DNA from: Marchantia polymorpha subsp. ruderalis
Lineage: Eukaryota; Streptophyta; Marchantiopsida; Marchantiales; Marchantiaceae
DNA: 64,000 nucleotides
Assembly: GCA_037833965.1 (NCBI GenBank)
Contig: AP031356.1
Span: 5,664,501-5,728,500 of the forward strand
Reading direction: 5' to 3'
The notes beneath the pieces are model-generated. The model worked only from the letters and a program-made list of their open reading frames with translations. It did no database searches and was not told the origin of the DNA. Within the stretch, counting starts at the first letter, position 1. Each line of letters opens with the position of its first letter. This document shows, in pieces, positions 54,210 through 64,000 of this stretch. A program made the position numbers and the translations under genes.

Positions 54210-54964
54210 CATCCATTGATGTATTTCCTCATCAATGCACCTTTGAGAAAGGAGAGAGCTCAAAGTCGAAGGTGGATATCCTTGCACATGAGAAGAAACG
54301 TGCTCGATTTGCAGATGAGTCAATTTCCATGGAGGACATGCCTAGTCGGAGTACAGGGTCAAGTGGAGTGAGTCAACCAAGAGTACCAAGAAAGAAGTTG
54401 GGCATGAATGACTTTTCCATTTCATCTTCTCAAGCTAAGTATGACATGGTGGAGGATGTAGGAAGTCAGAAGGCTAATATCACAGCTGGCCAACTCATTG
54501 CTTTAAATCCAGCCATACGGAAGGAGTTGAGAGAAGGCCTTAGCTCCACAAGGATCAAGAAGCAAAGATCCAAGGAAAAGGCTCACATGACTAATGTGGG
54601 AGTTGGGGTGGTGAATGCTGCTGCCTCGGAGGTATGTACACATGCCTCAAAGATCAAAGTGAGGATCGATGTGCATGATGTTTCAAACGTGCTAGTAGAT
54701 GGTTATTCTGCTGTAAATGCTATGTCTGAAAGATTGTTGATGAAGTTGGGGATGCGACTTTCTAGACCTTCGAGTATAATTGTTGGTATGGCCAACAAAC
54801 AGAAGGTAAAACCACTTAGTGTGTTTGACAAAGTTGTGGTAAGTGTGAGAGGAGTGCAAACCTTGCTTTCCTTCCATGTACTCAAGGAAGCTAGCTATGA
54901 TTTGCTATTGGGACGTCCTTCGTTGAGGGCGGTGAGGACTACTGATCGATGGCACAAGGGCTAG
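54092..54964 (+). pseudogene. pol: gypsy gag C-terminus and protease, copy 2
   Basis: A basic, Ser-rich linker leads into the protease region, in which the active-site motif reads LVDGYSAVN, with Tyr replacing the second Gly of copy 1 (DGGSA). The frame stops at a TAG (54962-54964), where copy 1 reads on as GYLR. Confidence 0.75.
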
Positions 54965-54991
54965 CTAAGGGGAGGTCCCAACAAGCATCGA

Positions 54992-56523
54992 GTGAAGGTT
55001 CATTTGACAGGAGGAGGAAGTTCCGTTACCGACTCAGATAGACCAACCGACGAATATTGGAAATCTGAGAGTGAGGAGAGTGGCAATTTTTTAGAAGTTG
55101 ACACCGACATGTCAACTTCTGATCAAGAAACATCGTCAGACAACTCTTCAGATGATGATGTACAAGTTCAAGTGGTTGATGCCATGGAGTTGCTTCCTAG
55201 ACCGGGGGTGAAGAAAGATCCGGACAAAGTGGAGATGAGCGAGGAGAAGGTGTGTCAAAGACTTTCCACGCTCAAGTTTGGCCCAAATGTTACCACGGAG
55301 GAGAAGGCAAGATTTTTGGATATGTTTCGCAAATATATCCATGTTTTTGCCTTTAGTTACAAAGATTTGAAGCATGTGACTTTTGAAACTCATCACATTA
55401 AGTTGGAGGAGAAATCTCGCCCTATTCGGCAAAAGCAACGACGAATCAATCCTCCTACAGCTGTGGTAGTAAAAGAGGAGATTGACAAGCTAAGGGAGGC
55501 TTCATCTATGAGGTAGAGAATTCGGAATGGGTGTCTTCTATTGTGATAGTGAAGAAAAAGAATGGTAAACTACATGTATGTGTAGATTACAAGAAGTTGA
55601 ATGCTGTCACAAAGAAGTATTACTATCCTTTACCTTTCATAGATGAGATTTTAAAGGAGGTAGCAGGCCATAAGTGGTATAGTTTTGGAGATGGTTATAG
55701 TGGCTATAACCAAATCCAAATTGCTTTAGAGTATCAATTGAAAACTACCTTTACCACACCATGGGGAACTTTTGCCTTTAAAGGTATGCCATTTGGTCTA
55801 TGTAATGCTCCAGCCACTTTCAAAAGGTTTATGAATAAGGTGTTTGAACATTTCATTGGAAAGTTTGTGAGAGATTTCATAGATGACTTTTGTGTGTACG
55901 GGAGGAAGGAGGATCATTTTGATCATTTAATCAAAATACTCCAACGTTTGGAGGAAGCCAAAGCTTCACTCAATCCAAAAAAATGCATTTTTGGATGTGA
56001 GGAAGTCTTATTGTTGGGGCACATCATTTCCAAGGATGGTATAGCTGTGGATCGAGAGAAGGTGACGAGGATCATGGAGTTACCTTTTCCGGTGACGTTG
56101 ACCAAGTTGAAACAATTCCTTGGTATGGTGGAGTACTATCGGAGGTTCATCTTGTCCTTCTCCAACAAAGCTCATGCCTTGACGAATTACATGAAGAAGG
56201 GAAACGAATACGAGTTCATCTTCAATGATGAAGAGGCGAAGTTGGCGTTTGAGGCACTCAAGAAGGCGTTGGTGACGGCTCCAATTTTGGCAAAACCTGA
56301 TTGGGATAAACCTTTTCTTCTGTATACAAATGCATCAAATATTGTTGTAGGATGCACCTTGAGTCAATTTGATGATGAGAAGCATGATCATCAAATTGAC
56401 TCAAGGTGCATCCTACAACATCCAATTGCATATGCTAGTAGACAAATGGTACTAGCAGAGAAGAATTATTCAGTGACCGAAAGGGAGGCTTTAGCTGTCA
56501 TCTTTTCACTTAAGAAGTTTTGA
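54992..56523 (+). pseudogene. pol: gypsy reverse transcriptase and RNase H start, copy 2
   Basis: Two frames, 54992-55516 and 55531-56523, are separated by a 4-base deletion near 55500 relative to copy 1. The RT catalytic FIDD motif is intact. An in-frame 30-base insertion at about 56389-56418 repeats the preceding sequence in inverted form. The RNase H motif has TNAS in place of TDAS, so a catalytic Asp is lost. The TGA at 56521-56523 is at the same codon as in copy 1. Confidence 0.8.
56345..56418. repeat. 32-bp inverted repeat created inside gypsy RNase H
   Basis: The arms 56345-56376 and 56387-56418 are perfect inverted copies with a 10-base spacer. Copy 1 has only the left arm, so the right arm is a derived insertion. 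Confidence 0.9.
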
Positions 56524-57179
56524 CACTATCTTTTGGGTGGAAAATTCACTATAATGACTGATCATAAGGCCTTGAAATATATTTTCAACAAGCCTAATGC
56601 TGAGGGGAGGATAGCTAGATGGAAACTACTACTAGTGAAATTTGATTATACCATTGAAGATCGACCAGGAAAGAAGCATGCTAATGCGGATTTGTTGTCA
56701 AGAGCTTATGATGAGGGAGGAGATCAATCTATGGATGACACTTTTCTAGACAAAGATTTGTTGGTCATAGACACGGTGACATTGGTACCAGAGAAGTACA
56801 AGGAGATTTGGGAGTTCATCTCCAAAGGTTAGTTTCCTCAAGGTATGCATTCAAGAGAAAGGAATGCATTGGTAAAAAGATGTCAACCCTATATGATCAT
56901 TGAGAAGGTTTTATTTCATCAAGGAGCTGATGGTCTTTTACGACGAGCTGTTGGAAGAGGCAAAGCATTGCAACTCATGAAGGAGTTTCACGAAGGTGCA
57001 GTGTGTGGAGGACATTTTGCGGGGAAGGTAACAGCTTTCAAGATCCTTGATGGTGGATATCATTGGAACGGTATTTTCAAAGATTGTGTGGAATTTTGCA
57101 AGAGTTGTGATATGTGTCAAGTTTTTGCTAAAAAGTCCATAAAACCCCCTCCTTTGATTTCAGTTACAATGTTAGGTCC
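56524..57179 (+). pseudogene. pol: gypsy RNase H end and integrase zinc domain, copy 2
   Basis: The frame continues after the TGA, with a TAG at 56830-56832 where copy 1 has Glu. The zinc-binding domain keeps its cysteines (CKSCDMC), and the Cys lost in copy 1 is present here. The sequence is cut before the DDE core by the insertion at 57180. Confidence 0.8.
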
Positions 57180-59455
57180 TGTAATAAGCCACCAAAGGCT
57201 AAAACTGCAGTATAGCAGCAAAAAGGTCAAACCCACAAGGACAGAGGCAACACACAGAATACAAAGTGTCACGTTTAACAGACTATTGAAGAGTTTGAAT
57301 TCTTAGGCGACTGTCACTCCCAGATATACTGCAAGTGCTCAACTCAGAGGTCACTCGGAGGACTCACAGTGCAGCGTAGTTCACTCAACACACACCTGAA
57401 ACTATAGAAACACAACTAAGAGGTCGGTTAGGACCTCTACTTAAGATTTCAGGGGGAAAGTTTCTCACGAGTACATTCAGCGAATCTGCAGGTAGTGACT
57501 CCCAACTCCGGCTTTTACCACCCTGCCACTAGTTTCTGCTAGCCCCGGGCACCCGGGTTGGACTTCCTACTTCGGATGCGGTATCTTCGTCAAACCAAAG
57601 TCACTCACACGCGGTGAACGACACACTCAACTCACAATACGCGCCATAACAGTCTATTGACGAGTTTGAATTCTCAGGCACTAGTCATTCCCAGAAATAC
57701 CACAGAGGTTTGCCCCAAGGGCTCTTTCTTTAGCGTAACTTGAATTACAACCAAGGCTTACTCGAAGTAACAAAACTTCACTTTGGCATTCAGGGGAAAC
57801 ATCCCAAAGGTGTACAAACAGGAACAATCACCCGAAGGTGTAGGGACGAATTGTTCAAGTATCTAACCAGTTACTAGCTCTGAGCATTCAGCAATCACCC
57901 GCAGGTGTATATCCAAACTGCTCAAGTATCTAACCAGTACACTGGCTCTGAACATTCGGCCCAAGGCCTTCAGCTACAAAATGCGGTATCTTTGTCAAGC
58001 TGTAGCTCCTCTTGCGCGGTGACAGAACTAAGGACACAAACACGCAGAGAAAATGAGTTCCTGATCTGCACTTCCAAAACTGGAAGAATACTAAGGCAAG
58101 ACGCCTTGAACTACTTTATACCTTCTAAGTCCTAACTAACACCACACTACACTACAATGCAAGTCATCTATTGTGTCTCCTGCGCGACGGACTGCCGCGC
58201 GCTAACTCCCTACCCGACCAGTCTTCGGCTCGACTGCGCAAACTCCCAGCTGCCGCAACACCGCAATCACCTCCGCCTCGAGGTTCGCCATGGCGTCCCG
58301 CGACCTTGACAGAAACGAATCTAACTTCTCCGCCACTCGCCGCCGGCTCCGACTGTCACCCGACATCAATCCCGCCGCACGAAGCTCTAACTCGCGCAAG
58401 GTGATCTTCTCCTGCGTAGCCACTTCCCAGAGGGTGTAACCTCTGAGACAGTGGTTTACACGTTCCACCAATTCTTCTTTCGTGCGATCTGCCTCCCGCC
58501 TGCGATCGTCTTCAACCACCACCAACTGCAACTCTGCCTCCGCACGCTGCGCTCTCAATTCGCCGCACTCTGATTGCAGTTGGCGGATTAAGTCCTCATT
58601 CGCCTGGCGTGCGAGCTGACACTGTTTTAGCAACCGTGTCTGCCGCACGAGCTCCTCTGACAAAATACGATTCTGAGTTTGCTCAAAATCTAGCTCATCC
58701 GCGAGCTTCGCCTGCTCCTTGGCGAACTCCTTCTTCGCCTCCTCGAACTTGTCGTCGTGCGTCTTGTTGACTGCCTTCGGCAACTTCCGCAAAAGAGTAA
58801 TGTGGCCACGCAGGGCCTCGTTTTTCAATCGCAGATCCTTGATGTCCTCATCCAAGGAAGCCAACAATTTGCTGGTTCTGACTTTGGTGCGAGTTCGCCT
58901 ACGCACCAATTCGACGTAGGACCCAGGGTGGCGGGGGTCAGCATACTTCGCCACCTTGCGATCGAGATACCTCAACAGAGGTACCACCTGTTTGCACAAT
59001 GCTGTCGTCGGCGTGCCTTTCACCGATTGCTCCTCCTCCTCGTCCGAGCCCGATTCGTCTCCGTCATCCTCCGAATTGAGGATTTCGGTCGCCACGGAAT
59101 TTCTTGGTGATTCCCGCAACACATGTGCCGAAGGCACACGTGTCTCCTCTTTCTCTCCGTCGTCTTGCTTCTAGCATTGGGCTTCCGCCAAAGGCGCTTG
59201 CGCCGAAGGCGTATCGCCGAAGGCGGCTCGCCTGAAGTCACTTGAGCCGAAGGCGCATCTTCCGGCGGTGCTTCCGCCGAAGGCTCTTGCCCCGAAGGCT
59301 CCCTACTCACAAGCTCTTGGGCTGAAGGTCCTTGAGCCGAAGGCGCCTTATCCGCCGGCTCCTTCCTCTTTCTCTGCTGTGCCAAAGGCGCTTGAGCCGA
59401 AGGCTCTTGCCCCGAAGGCGAGTCAGCAAACGGTGTGGAAAGTGAATTCCACTGG
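57180..59455 (-). mobile_element. Terminal unit A4, 5' part missing
   Basis: Its 3' end, TGTAATAAGCCACC on the plus strand, abuts gypsy copy 2 at 57180 (left flank GGTCC). The conserved 3' block is present twice (about 57285-57330 and 57655-57700). TATAAAG plus hairpin lie near 58090-58123. Towards the right, the ORF linker with CCTTCGG repeats (59190-59430) ends and unrelated sequence begins near 59455. The N-domain and leader are missing. Confidence 0.7.
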
Positions 59456-59466
59456 TAACCGGCCAA
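58202..59466 (-). pseudogene. Terminal-unit ORF, linker and coiled-coil half
   Basis: Open segments 59466-59020 (linker, repeated PSAQ/PSGQEP units) and 59137-58202 (311 residues) are in different frames. The long one has VVPLLRYLDRKVAKYADP, a YVELVRRRTRTKV motif, an extended coiled coil rich in Glu/Lys/Gln, and the C-terminal block with GYTLWEVATQE and FLSRSRDAM. This half is the best preserved version of the C-terminal domain after the copy at 43994-46549. Confidence 0.7.
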
Positions 59467-60103
59467 ACAAGTATTTCTGGCAAAAAAAATTTAAAAAAAT
59501 GAAGTTTTTTTTAATAGCTACAGTAAGTTTGTATGTTAGAAAGTAATAACTACGGGATAAGAAGGTCGGAAAGTCGAAACAAAGAAAGAAATTAGGGGAC
59601 GAGGAAGGAGGAAGAAAAGGAAGCTGAACAGGGTTGAGCTTGGTGCGAAATTAGAATTGGAATTGGAAGTACGCAGAGGGAACTGAGTCTTGAAGATGGA
59701 CGGTGTGGAAGATACGAGTGGTGGTGATGGCGCGTGGGAGCAGGAGAAGGAAATGCGGCCCACTCTGGGCTTCAACACGCCGTCCCTGGTCGCGGCGATC
59801 TTGAATTACTGGAAAGGACGGGAGTCGAGCTATGTATGACAGGCAATTGAGTCTGCCGAGACGAGCACGATCTTGAAGACTATACAATGTTGCCAGATTG
59901 GTGGAGGGTGGAGGAGATGGAGTGGTTCTTGAATGGGTAGCAGTGCACTAGGTTCAGTACCCGGGTAGATCTGTCAGGGAAGAAAGGTGCGGCGAAGAAG
60001 GAGTGACTGGTGCGTTATAGGGGAGGAGGAGGGCTGGAACGAGCAAGAAGAGAAGGCTTTGTTTTCGCTTTGAGAGTAGGCTGAGGGTTTAAGAGGTTAG
60101 GCG
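59456..60103 (+). other. Single-copy sequence upstream of the TRM10-like fragment
   Basis: A short frame from ATG 59694 encodes 47 residues (GFNTPSLVAAILNYWKG), ending TGA. Another frame directly after it (about 59854-59940) reads coding-like (DYTMLPDWWRVEEMEWF). They could be one decayed exon with a frameshift. I do not recognise it. The purine-rich stretch 59560-59620 may be an untranslated leader. Confidence 0.35.
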
Positions 60104-60574
60104 ATGGTAATTGCAGGTATGGAGAAAACAAAGGCTCTGGCCACGGGGAAAAACGGGCACACGAAGGTGGGGAAGAAATCGAAGGCCGTTGAGAATGGCG
60201 CTGCGAAGGTCGTCGAGGCGGAGGACGTGGAAGAGGGTGAAGTTTTGCCCATGGATGCCGAAGGTGGCAGGTCAGGGGATGAGGGTCCGAAGGTAGACAA
60301 ATCCTCAGTGGAGGATGGCAAGGTGGACAAATCCGGGGATGCCGGTCAGAATGTCAATAGATCCGAGGAGGAGAATGAGAGCGACGATGAGGAAGAGGAT
60401 GAAGCCCCGGGGCCGATGTCAAAGTCGGCACTGAAAAATGCCGAGAAAGCAAGGAGGTACAAGATTAAGAAGAAGATGCGAAAGGCAGCCGAGAAGGAGA
60501 AACGACATGAAGAATCCAAGAGGAAACGAAAAGAGTGGAAAGAGAAGCTCGCCCTCATGACGGAAGGGAGGTAG
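60104..60574 (+). pseudogene. TRM10-like tRNA (guanine-9) methyltransferase, N-terminal fragment
   Basis: The frame encodes 156 residues: a Lys-rich start, an acidic low-complexity region, and then MSKSALKNAEKARRYKIKK with a long Lys/Arg/Glu helix ending EWKEKLALMTEGR. That helical segment resembles the N-terminal extension of TRM10-family enzymes, which methylate G9 of tRNA. The SPOUT methyltransferase core is absent. The frame ends in TAG inside GGGAGGTAGAGGGC, which could also be a splice donor (AG|GTAGAG), so this may be a first exon. It is directly followed by sacsin-like sequence. Confidence 0.5.
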
Positions 60575-60575
60575 A

Positions 60576-61519
60576 GGGCAAAAGGTGGACCTAACTCAGC
60601 GTATCAGAGAGGTTCTTGCCAATTATCCGGAAGGTACCACTATATTGAAGGAGCTTATTTAGAACTCAGATGATGCGAGAGCCACCCAAATTTTGTTCTG
60701 CTTGGATCGTCGGCAACATGGAGTGGAGTCGCTCGTTTATGGACCGTTGGCAGAGTGGCAGGGGCCCGCATTGTTGGCTCATAACAATGCACAATTTTCC
60801 GAGAGGATTTTGAAAGTATATTCAGAATTGGAGACAGTAAAAAGCGTGGGCAAGCATGGAAGACAGGACGCTTTGGGGTTGGCTTCAATTTTATGTACCA
60901 TCTATCGGACTTACCCTCGTTTGTTAGTGGTAAGTACGTCGTTCTCTTTGATCCACATTGCAAATTTCTTCCGAGAGTTTGTGCAGCAAAACCGGGAAAG
61001 AGGATTGGCTTTGTGAGCTCCTCCGCGTTGCAACGGCACAAGGATCAATTCGCACCGTACATTGCATTCGGCTGCGATATGCAAAATCCATATGATGGAA
61101 CTCTATTTCGTTTCCCCTTAAGAAGCGTGCAGCAAGCTGAAGATAGTAGGCTCTCCAGGCAGTCGTACACGGAGGATGATATGAGCTCGTTGCTCTATGA
61201 GCTGTACTTAGAAGCCGTTCCAGCCATGCTTTTTCTCAAAAACATTGAAGTAATAGAAATATACGACTGGCAAGAGGGTGCATCCGATCCCAGCCGAGTC
61301 TACTCGTGTCAGGTCCAGTCAGTGTCAGCAGAGATTCGCTGGCACAGACATGCATTTGCAAGACTATCGATGGCACAAGTGGCACCGAATAAAGGTTCAT
61401 CGCCTGTGCCGAACCATGACATATTTGGTCTCGACTTTACAAGTGAAGTTTACTCCGGAGTGCATAAAGGTATAAGAAGAAGCGAGTCATTTTTTATTTC
61501 TCAGTGTATGGATGCAACT
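60576..61519 (+). pseudogene. Sacsin-like protein, N-terminal HSP90-type ATPase domain, fragment
   Basis: The translation begins GQKVDLTQRIREVLANYPEG and continues with NSDDA (ATP-binding N box), CLDRRQHG and LAEWQGPALLAHN. It continues with GRFGVGFN (G box), YHLSDLPSFVSGKYVVLFDP and AFGCDMQNPYDGTLFRFPLR. These mark the first ATPase repeat of sacsin-type chaperone-like proteins. A TAG at 60660-60662 (where Gln is expected) and a one-base deletion near 60803 break the frame. After that the frame is open to 61519, where a terminal unit is inserted. It is intron-free in this stretch and has no TRM10 core before it. Confidence 0.75.
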
Positions 61520-62103
61520 TGTGGTAACACACTTTTTGTTTTTTTTTGCAGAATTTAAACAATTTAGAAAAGAAGTACCGAAGCAGTGTCTGTAGTTAGG
61601 AAATGGTACGTTAAATAGAGTGGATTGAGGAGATCGTCACGAGGTCACGAAGAATCGCGAAGTTGGACGTACCAGCGCCAAATGCCTTTGGCGTCTTCGG
61701 CAAGATCTCCTTTACTGAGGTGTCTCTACCCACGCGCTTCCAACGTTTAGGGGAAGTACGCTGCCGGCACAGACACCTCCGGAGGAGATCTGGCTAAAGA
61801 CGTCAGAAGCCGGCAAGGACCTCTGAAGGCTTCCGACCATGAGTGCGCCTTCGGCGATGCGCCGCTAGCGCGGGAGAAAAACCTTCATAACGATCAGGAT
61901 ACACGGTACTTCCAGTTGGTTGAGATTGCATTGGAAAGAGCTCGGAACGCTCGTTCTAACGAGCCCAAGAGCGCCGGGGATGGATCAGGGACAAAGAAGT
62001 GATGAGCATCGGAAAACTCGCATCCGGACATGCGCTGTTCGCGCTAGGGTTCACCGTCGGAAAGGACTTCCGTACGCCTTCGACGATGCGCCTTCGGCGG
62101 AAC
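61520..62103 (+). mobile_element. 5' end of an A2-like terminal unit
   Basis: It starts TGTGGTAACACAC and matches the 5' end of the unit at 43030-47909 (read on its strand). It is inserted into the sacsin-like fragment after CAACT and is itself interrupted at 62104. Confidence 0.75.
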
Positions 62104-64000
62104 TGTGGTACCCCACTTTTGGTAATTTTGAGAAAATTAAAACATTTTTGGAAAACTGTACCGCGGCAGTAGTGTAAATAGCCTATGGTGCATCAAAATA
62201 GAGTGAATTCGGAAGATCGCAGAGATTCTCAAGGGAATTCGTAGAATCTAGGAGTTGGGTGCAACGTCAAGGAAGGGCACCACCCTCCCTGCGAGCTCTG
62301 AAGGTATGATTCCTTCGGCGCAAGGCGCAAAATCCGCCTCGGCGCTGCGCCCTCGGCGCTAGGGAAATCCTTCATATTTAGGTCAACCCCCAAATGCCTC
62401 GACTTGGCTAAGTACTTGTTGGAAAGAGCTCGACACGCTGATTCCAACGCGCCCAAGAAAGCCACAAACGGATGAGGACTCCGGGAGTTATGAAGGTCGC
62501 AAGATACTCAGCTTTTCGCCTGCGCATAGGCGAAGAAAGTTTTGTCCTATGCGCGGACGAAGGAATGTCGCCTGCGCACAGGCGAAAAAGGGTTTTGGCG
62601 TAGGCGCGAATGTCGCCTACGCACAGGCGAGGAAACCTCTGCCTAGGCGGACGAGCGAAGTTCGCCTACGCACAGGCGTTCGCCTGCGCATAGGCGCTAA
62701 GGCGTCGGCGGGAAATCCGCCTTCGGCCCTAGAAATGCGCCTTCGGAGGTAGAAATTGTACGGCGCCTTTTGCGCCAGCGCAACGGCGCGGACGAGCAAG
62801 GAGCCGCCGGAGTAGTAAAATCCGTACGGACCGTATGGACTGTACGGATGGGACGGATGGATGCGCTCTTGGTCGGGCGGAGTTGCGGCGGCGAGAGCGC
62901 CGACGGAGAGACAAGGAACGGACAGTCTGGACGGAGACTATTGACCGCGGTCAACGCCTTCCGCGCCAGCGCAGCGACGCGGACGGAATTCGCCTACGCG
63001 CAGGCGAGCGCCTGCGCACAGGCGGGTGAAGTTCCGCGCCGGCGGAGAATCCGCCGAGGAGTCCGCCTGCGCACAGGCGGGAGTTTAACTTTTGTCCGAC
63101 GTGCGGAAGAGCGCCGAGGCAGAGGAGGATTGGCCGAGGAGCGGTACGAACAAGTGTACCGCGCAAGGCGGAAAAGCCGCCTTCGGCGCTGCGCACCCAT
63201 GTCCGCGGCGTAGTACGCTCGCGGAGTTCAAATTCGCCAATTCGAGCGTGTGAGTTAAATCGGCGTCGGCGGAGCGTGAAGCCGCGCGTGAGAGCGGAGA
63301 CCGTTTTAGCGTAGAGCCGGCGCGGCCATCAATTGATTCGACCCTCACGATCAAGAGCCGACCATGACCTTCGACCGGGAGACGGAGAGCGCTCCATTCT
63401 TGAATTCGCGATTCCATTTTCTAGTGCGAGCTGCGCGCGTCCATCTGCTAGCTGCTAAGCATTCCAGACATCGCCACGCAGAGGATTACTTGTTGATTGA
63501 GAGAGAAGTGAGTGCGCGTGATTTGGAATTGAGTGAGATTAGAGTTTGCCGAGGAAGCAAGGGAGCTCGAGCGGAGCAGAGAGAGAATTAGCGAACAGGC
63601 GAATTCCAAGAACGCAATGTCGAGGCTGAACCGATTGCGGATGCTGCCGCTCCGGCTTCCACAGAACGGGCTGCGCGCCTACGAGGAACGGCTGATAGCA
63701 AGAAAGCTCAATTTCTTGCTATGGGGATGGAACTACATTTGTGTGGATATGGTGCGCGAGTGGCTGGAGCCACATGGACCACCTTCGCGCGGATTGCGTC
63801 CGCATGTCGATCGGTGGACGGTCCAAGATTGGGCGCAGGCATTGGGAAGGTGTGCCGGCATCCCAGGGCACCTCCTCTTTGATAGTGAGAGCGTCAAGAT
63901 GTATAAGCAGGACGAGGCGCAATTTGTGGAGTTGTTCAAGCGGGAGAGGTCTACCAAGAATGGGTACAAGACCCGCGATTACAAGGATCGCTTCCGCCGA
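62104..64000 (+). mobile_element. A1-like terminal unit, running off the window
   Basis: It starts TGTGGTACCCCAC after flank GGAAC. It is closely similar to 5028 onward, including the CGCCTGCGCACAGGCG palindromes (62516-62700 and 62987-63080) and the ORF. Confidence 0.8.
63617..64000 (+). CDS. Terminal-unit ORF, N-domain (partial, right edge)
   Basis: The start at 63617 corresponds to 6483 in unit A1. The upstream frame (from 63364) ends in a stop at 63591, so the longer start used by A1 is not conserved. The visible 128 codons are intact: LNFLLWGWN, DWAQALGRCAG, LLFDSESVK and GYKTRDYKDRFRR. Confidence 0.75.
   Translation, partial: MSRLNRLRMLPLRLPQNGLRAYEERLIARKLNFLLWGWNYICVDMVREWLEPHGPPSRGLRPHVDRWTVQDWAQALGRCAGIPGHLLFDSESVKMYKQDEAQFVELFKRERSTKNGYKTRDYKDRFRR

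Larger units (their letters stand above)
51211..57179 (+). mobile_element. Ty3/gypsy retrotransposon, copy 2 (3' end missing)
   Basis: This belongs to the same family as 1-4208. The 5' LTR is at about 51211-51977, followed by an extra ORF region, gag, protease, RT, RNase H and the integrase start. It is cut at 57179 by a minus-strand terminal unit. Many frameshifts and stops make it non-functional. Confidence 0.85.

Noticed and set aside
60346..61041. Minus-strand ORFs opposite the TRM10-like and sacsin-like fragments
   Set aside because: They are mirror frames of recognisable plus-strand proteins.

Overview
The window looks like repeat-rich nuclear DNA of a land plant. Ty3/gypsy and Ty1/copia retrotransposons are nested inside each other, and fragments of eukaryotic host genes (a sacsin-type ATPase domain, a TRM10-like N-terminus, PHD-finger pieces) lie among them. 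Intron-free fungal-type (trichodiene-synthase-like) terpene synthase genes next to this kind of gypsy element suggest a non-seed plant, possibly a liverwort. That placement is inference. I recognised no tRNA, rRNA or CRISPR array.

Layout. 1-4208: gypsy copy 1 (pol plus 3' LTR). 4209-13356: three generations of nested long terminal-repeat units. 13357-18209: a minus-strand copia RT gene split by another unit, then a solo gypsy LTR. 18210-20230: AT-rich sequence with a near-perfect hairpin, a PHD-finger relic and short repeats. 20230-31272 and 38711-39891: an array of identical 359-codon terpene synthase genes on an exact 2849-bp period, alternating with truncated copies. 31273-38710: an LTR retrotransposon inserted in that array. 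39892-48553: a copia element split by a complete 4880-bp terminal-repeat unit. 48554-57179: another unit, interrupted by gypsy copy 2. 57180 to about 59455: a truncated minus-strand unit. About 59456-61519: decayed TRM10-like and sacsin-like fragments. 61520-64000: two more units, the last running off the window.

The most unusual system is the family of 3.5-5.4 kb units that each carry a long ORF. Most stand alone with perfect 5-bp target duplications (GAGTG, CAACA, ATTCT) and TG...CA ends. The copy at 31273-38710 shows what they are: its 5' unit is followed by a primer-binding-site-like sequence and a gypsy gag gene, its 3' end repeats the end of the unit, and the whole is flanked by AATAT duplications. 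The units are therefore best read as giant LTRs, mostly solo LTRs, that carry a gene inside the LTR. The best copy (46549-43994, minus) encodes 851 residues: a conserved N-terminal domain, a disordered linker built from lineage-specific palindromic repeats, and a C-terminal coiled coil. I recognise no known family for it.

The second notable system is the terpene synthase array. Four intact genes (three encoding identical proteins) keep the C-terminal NSE metal-binding motif and an Arg-Tyr pair, but have a degenerate aspartate-rich motif. The pattern of differences points to very recent unequal crossing-over.
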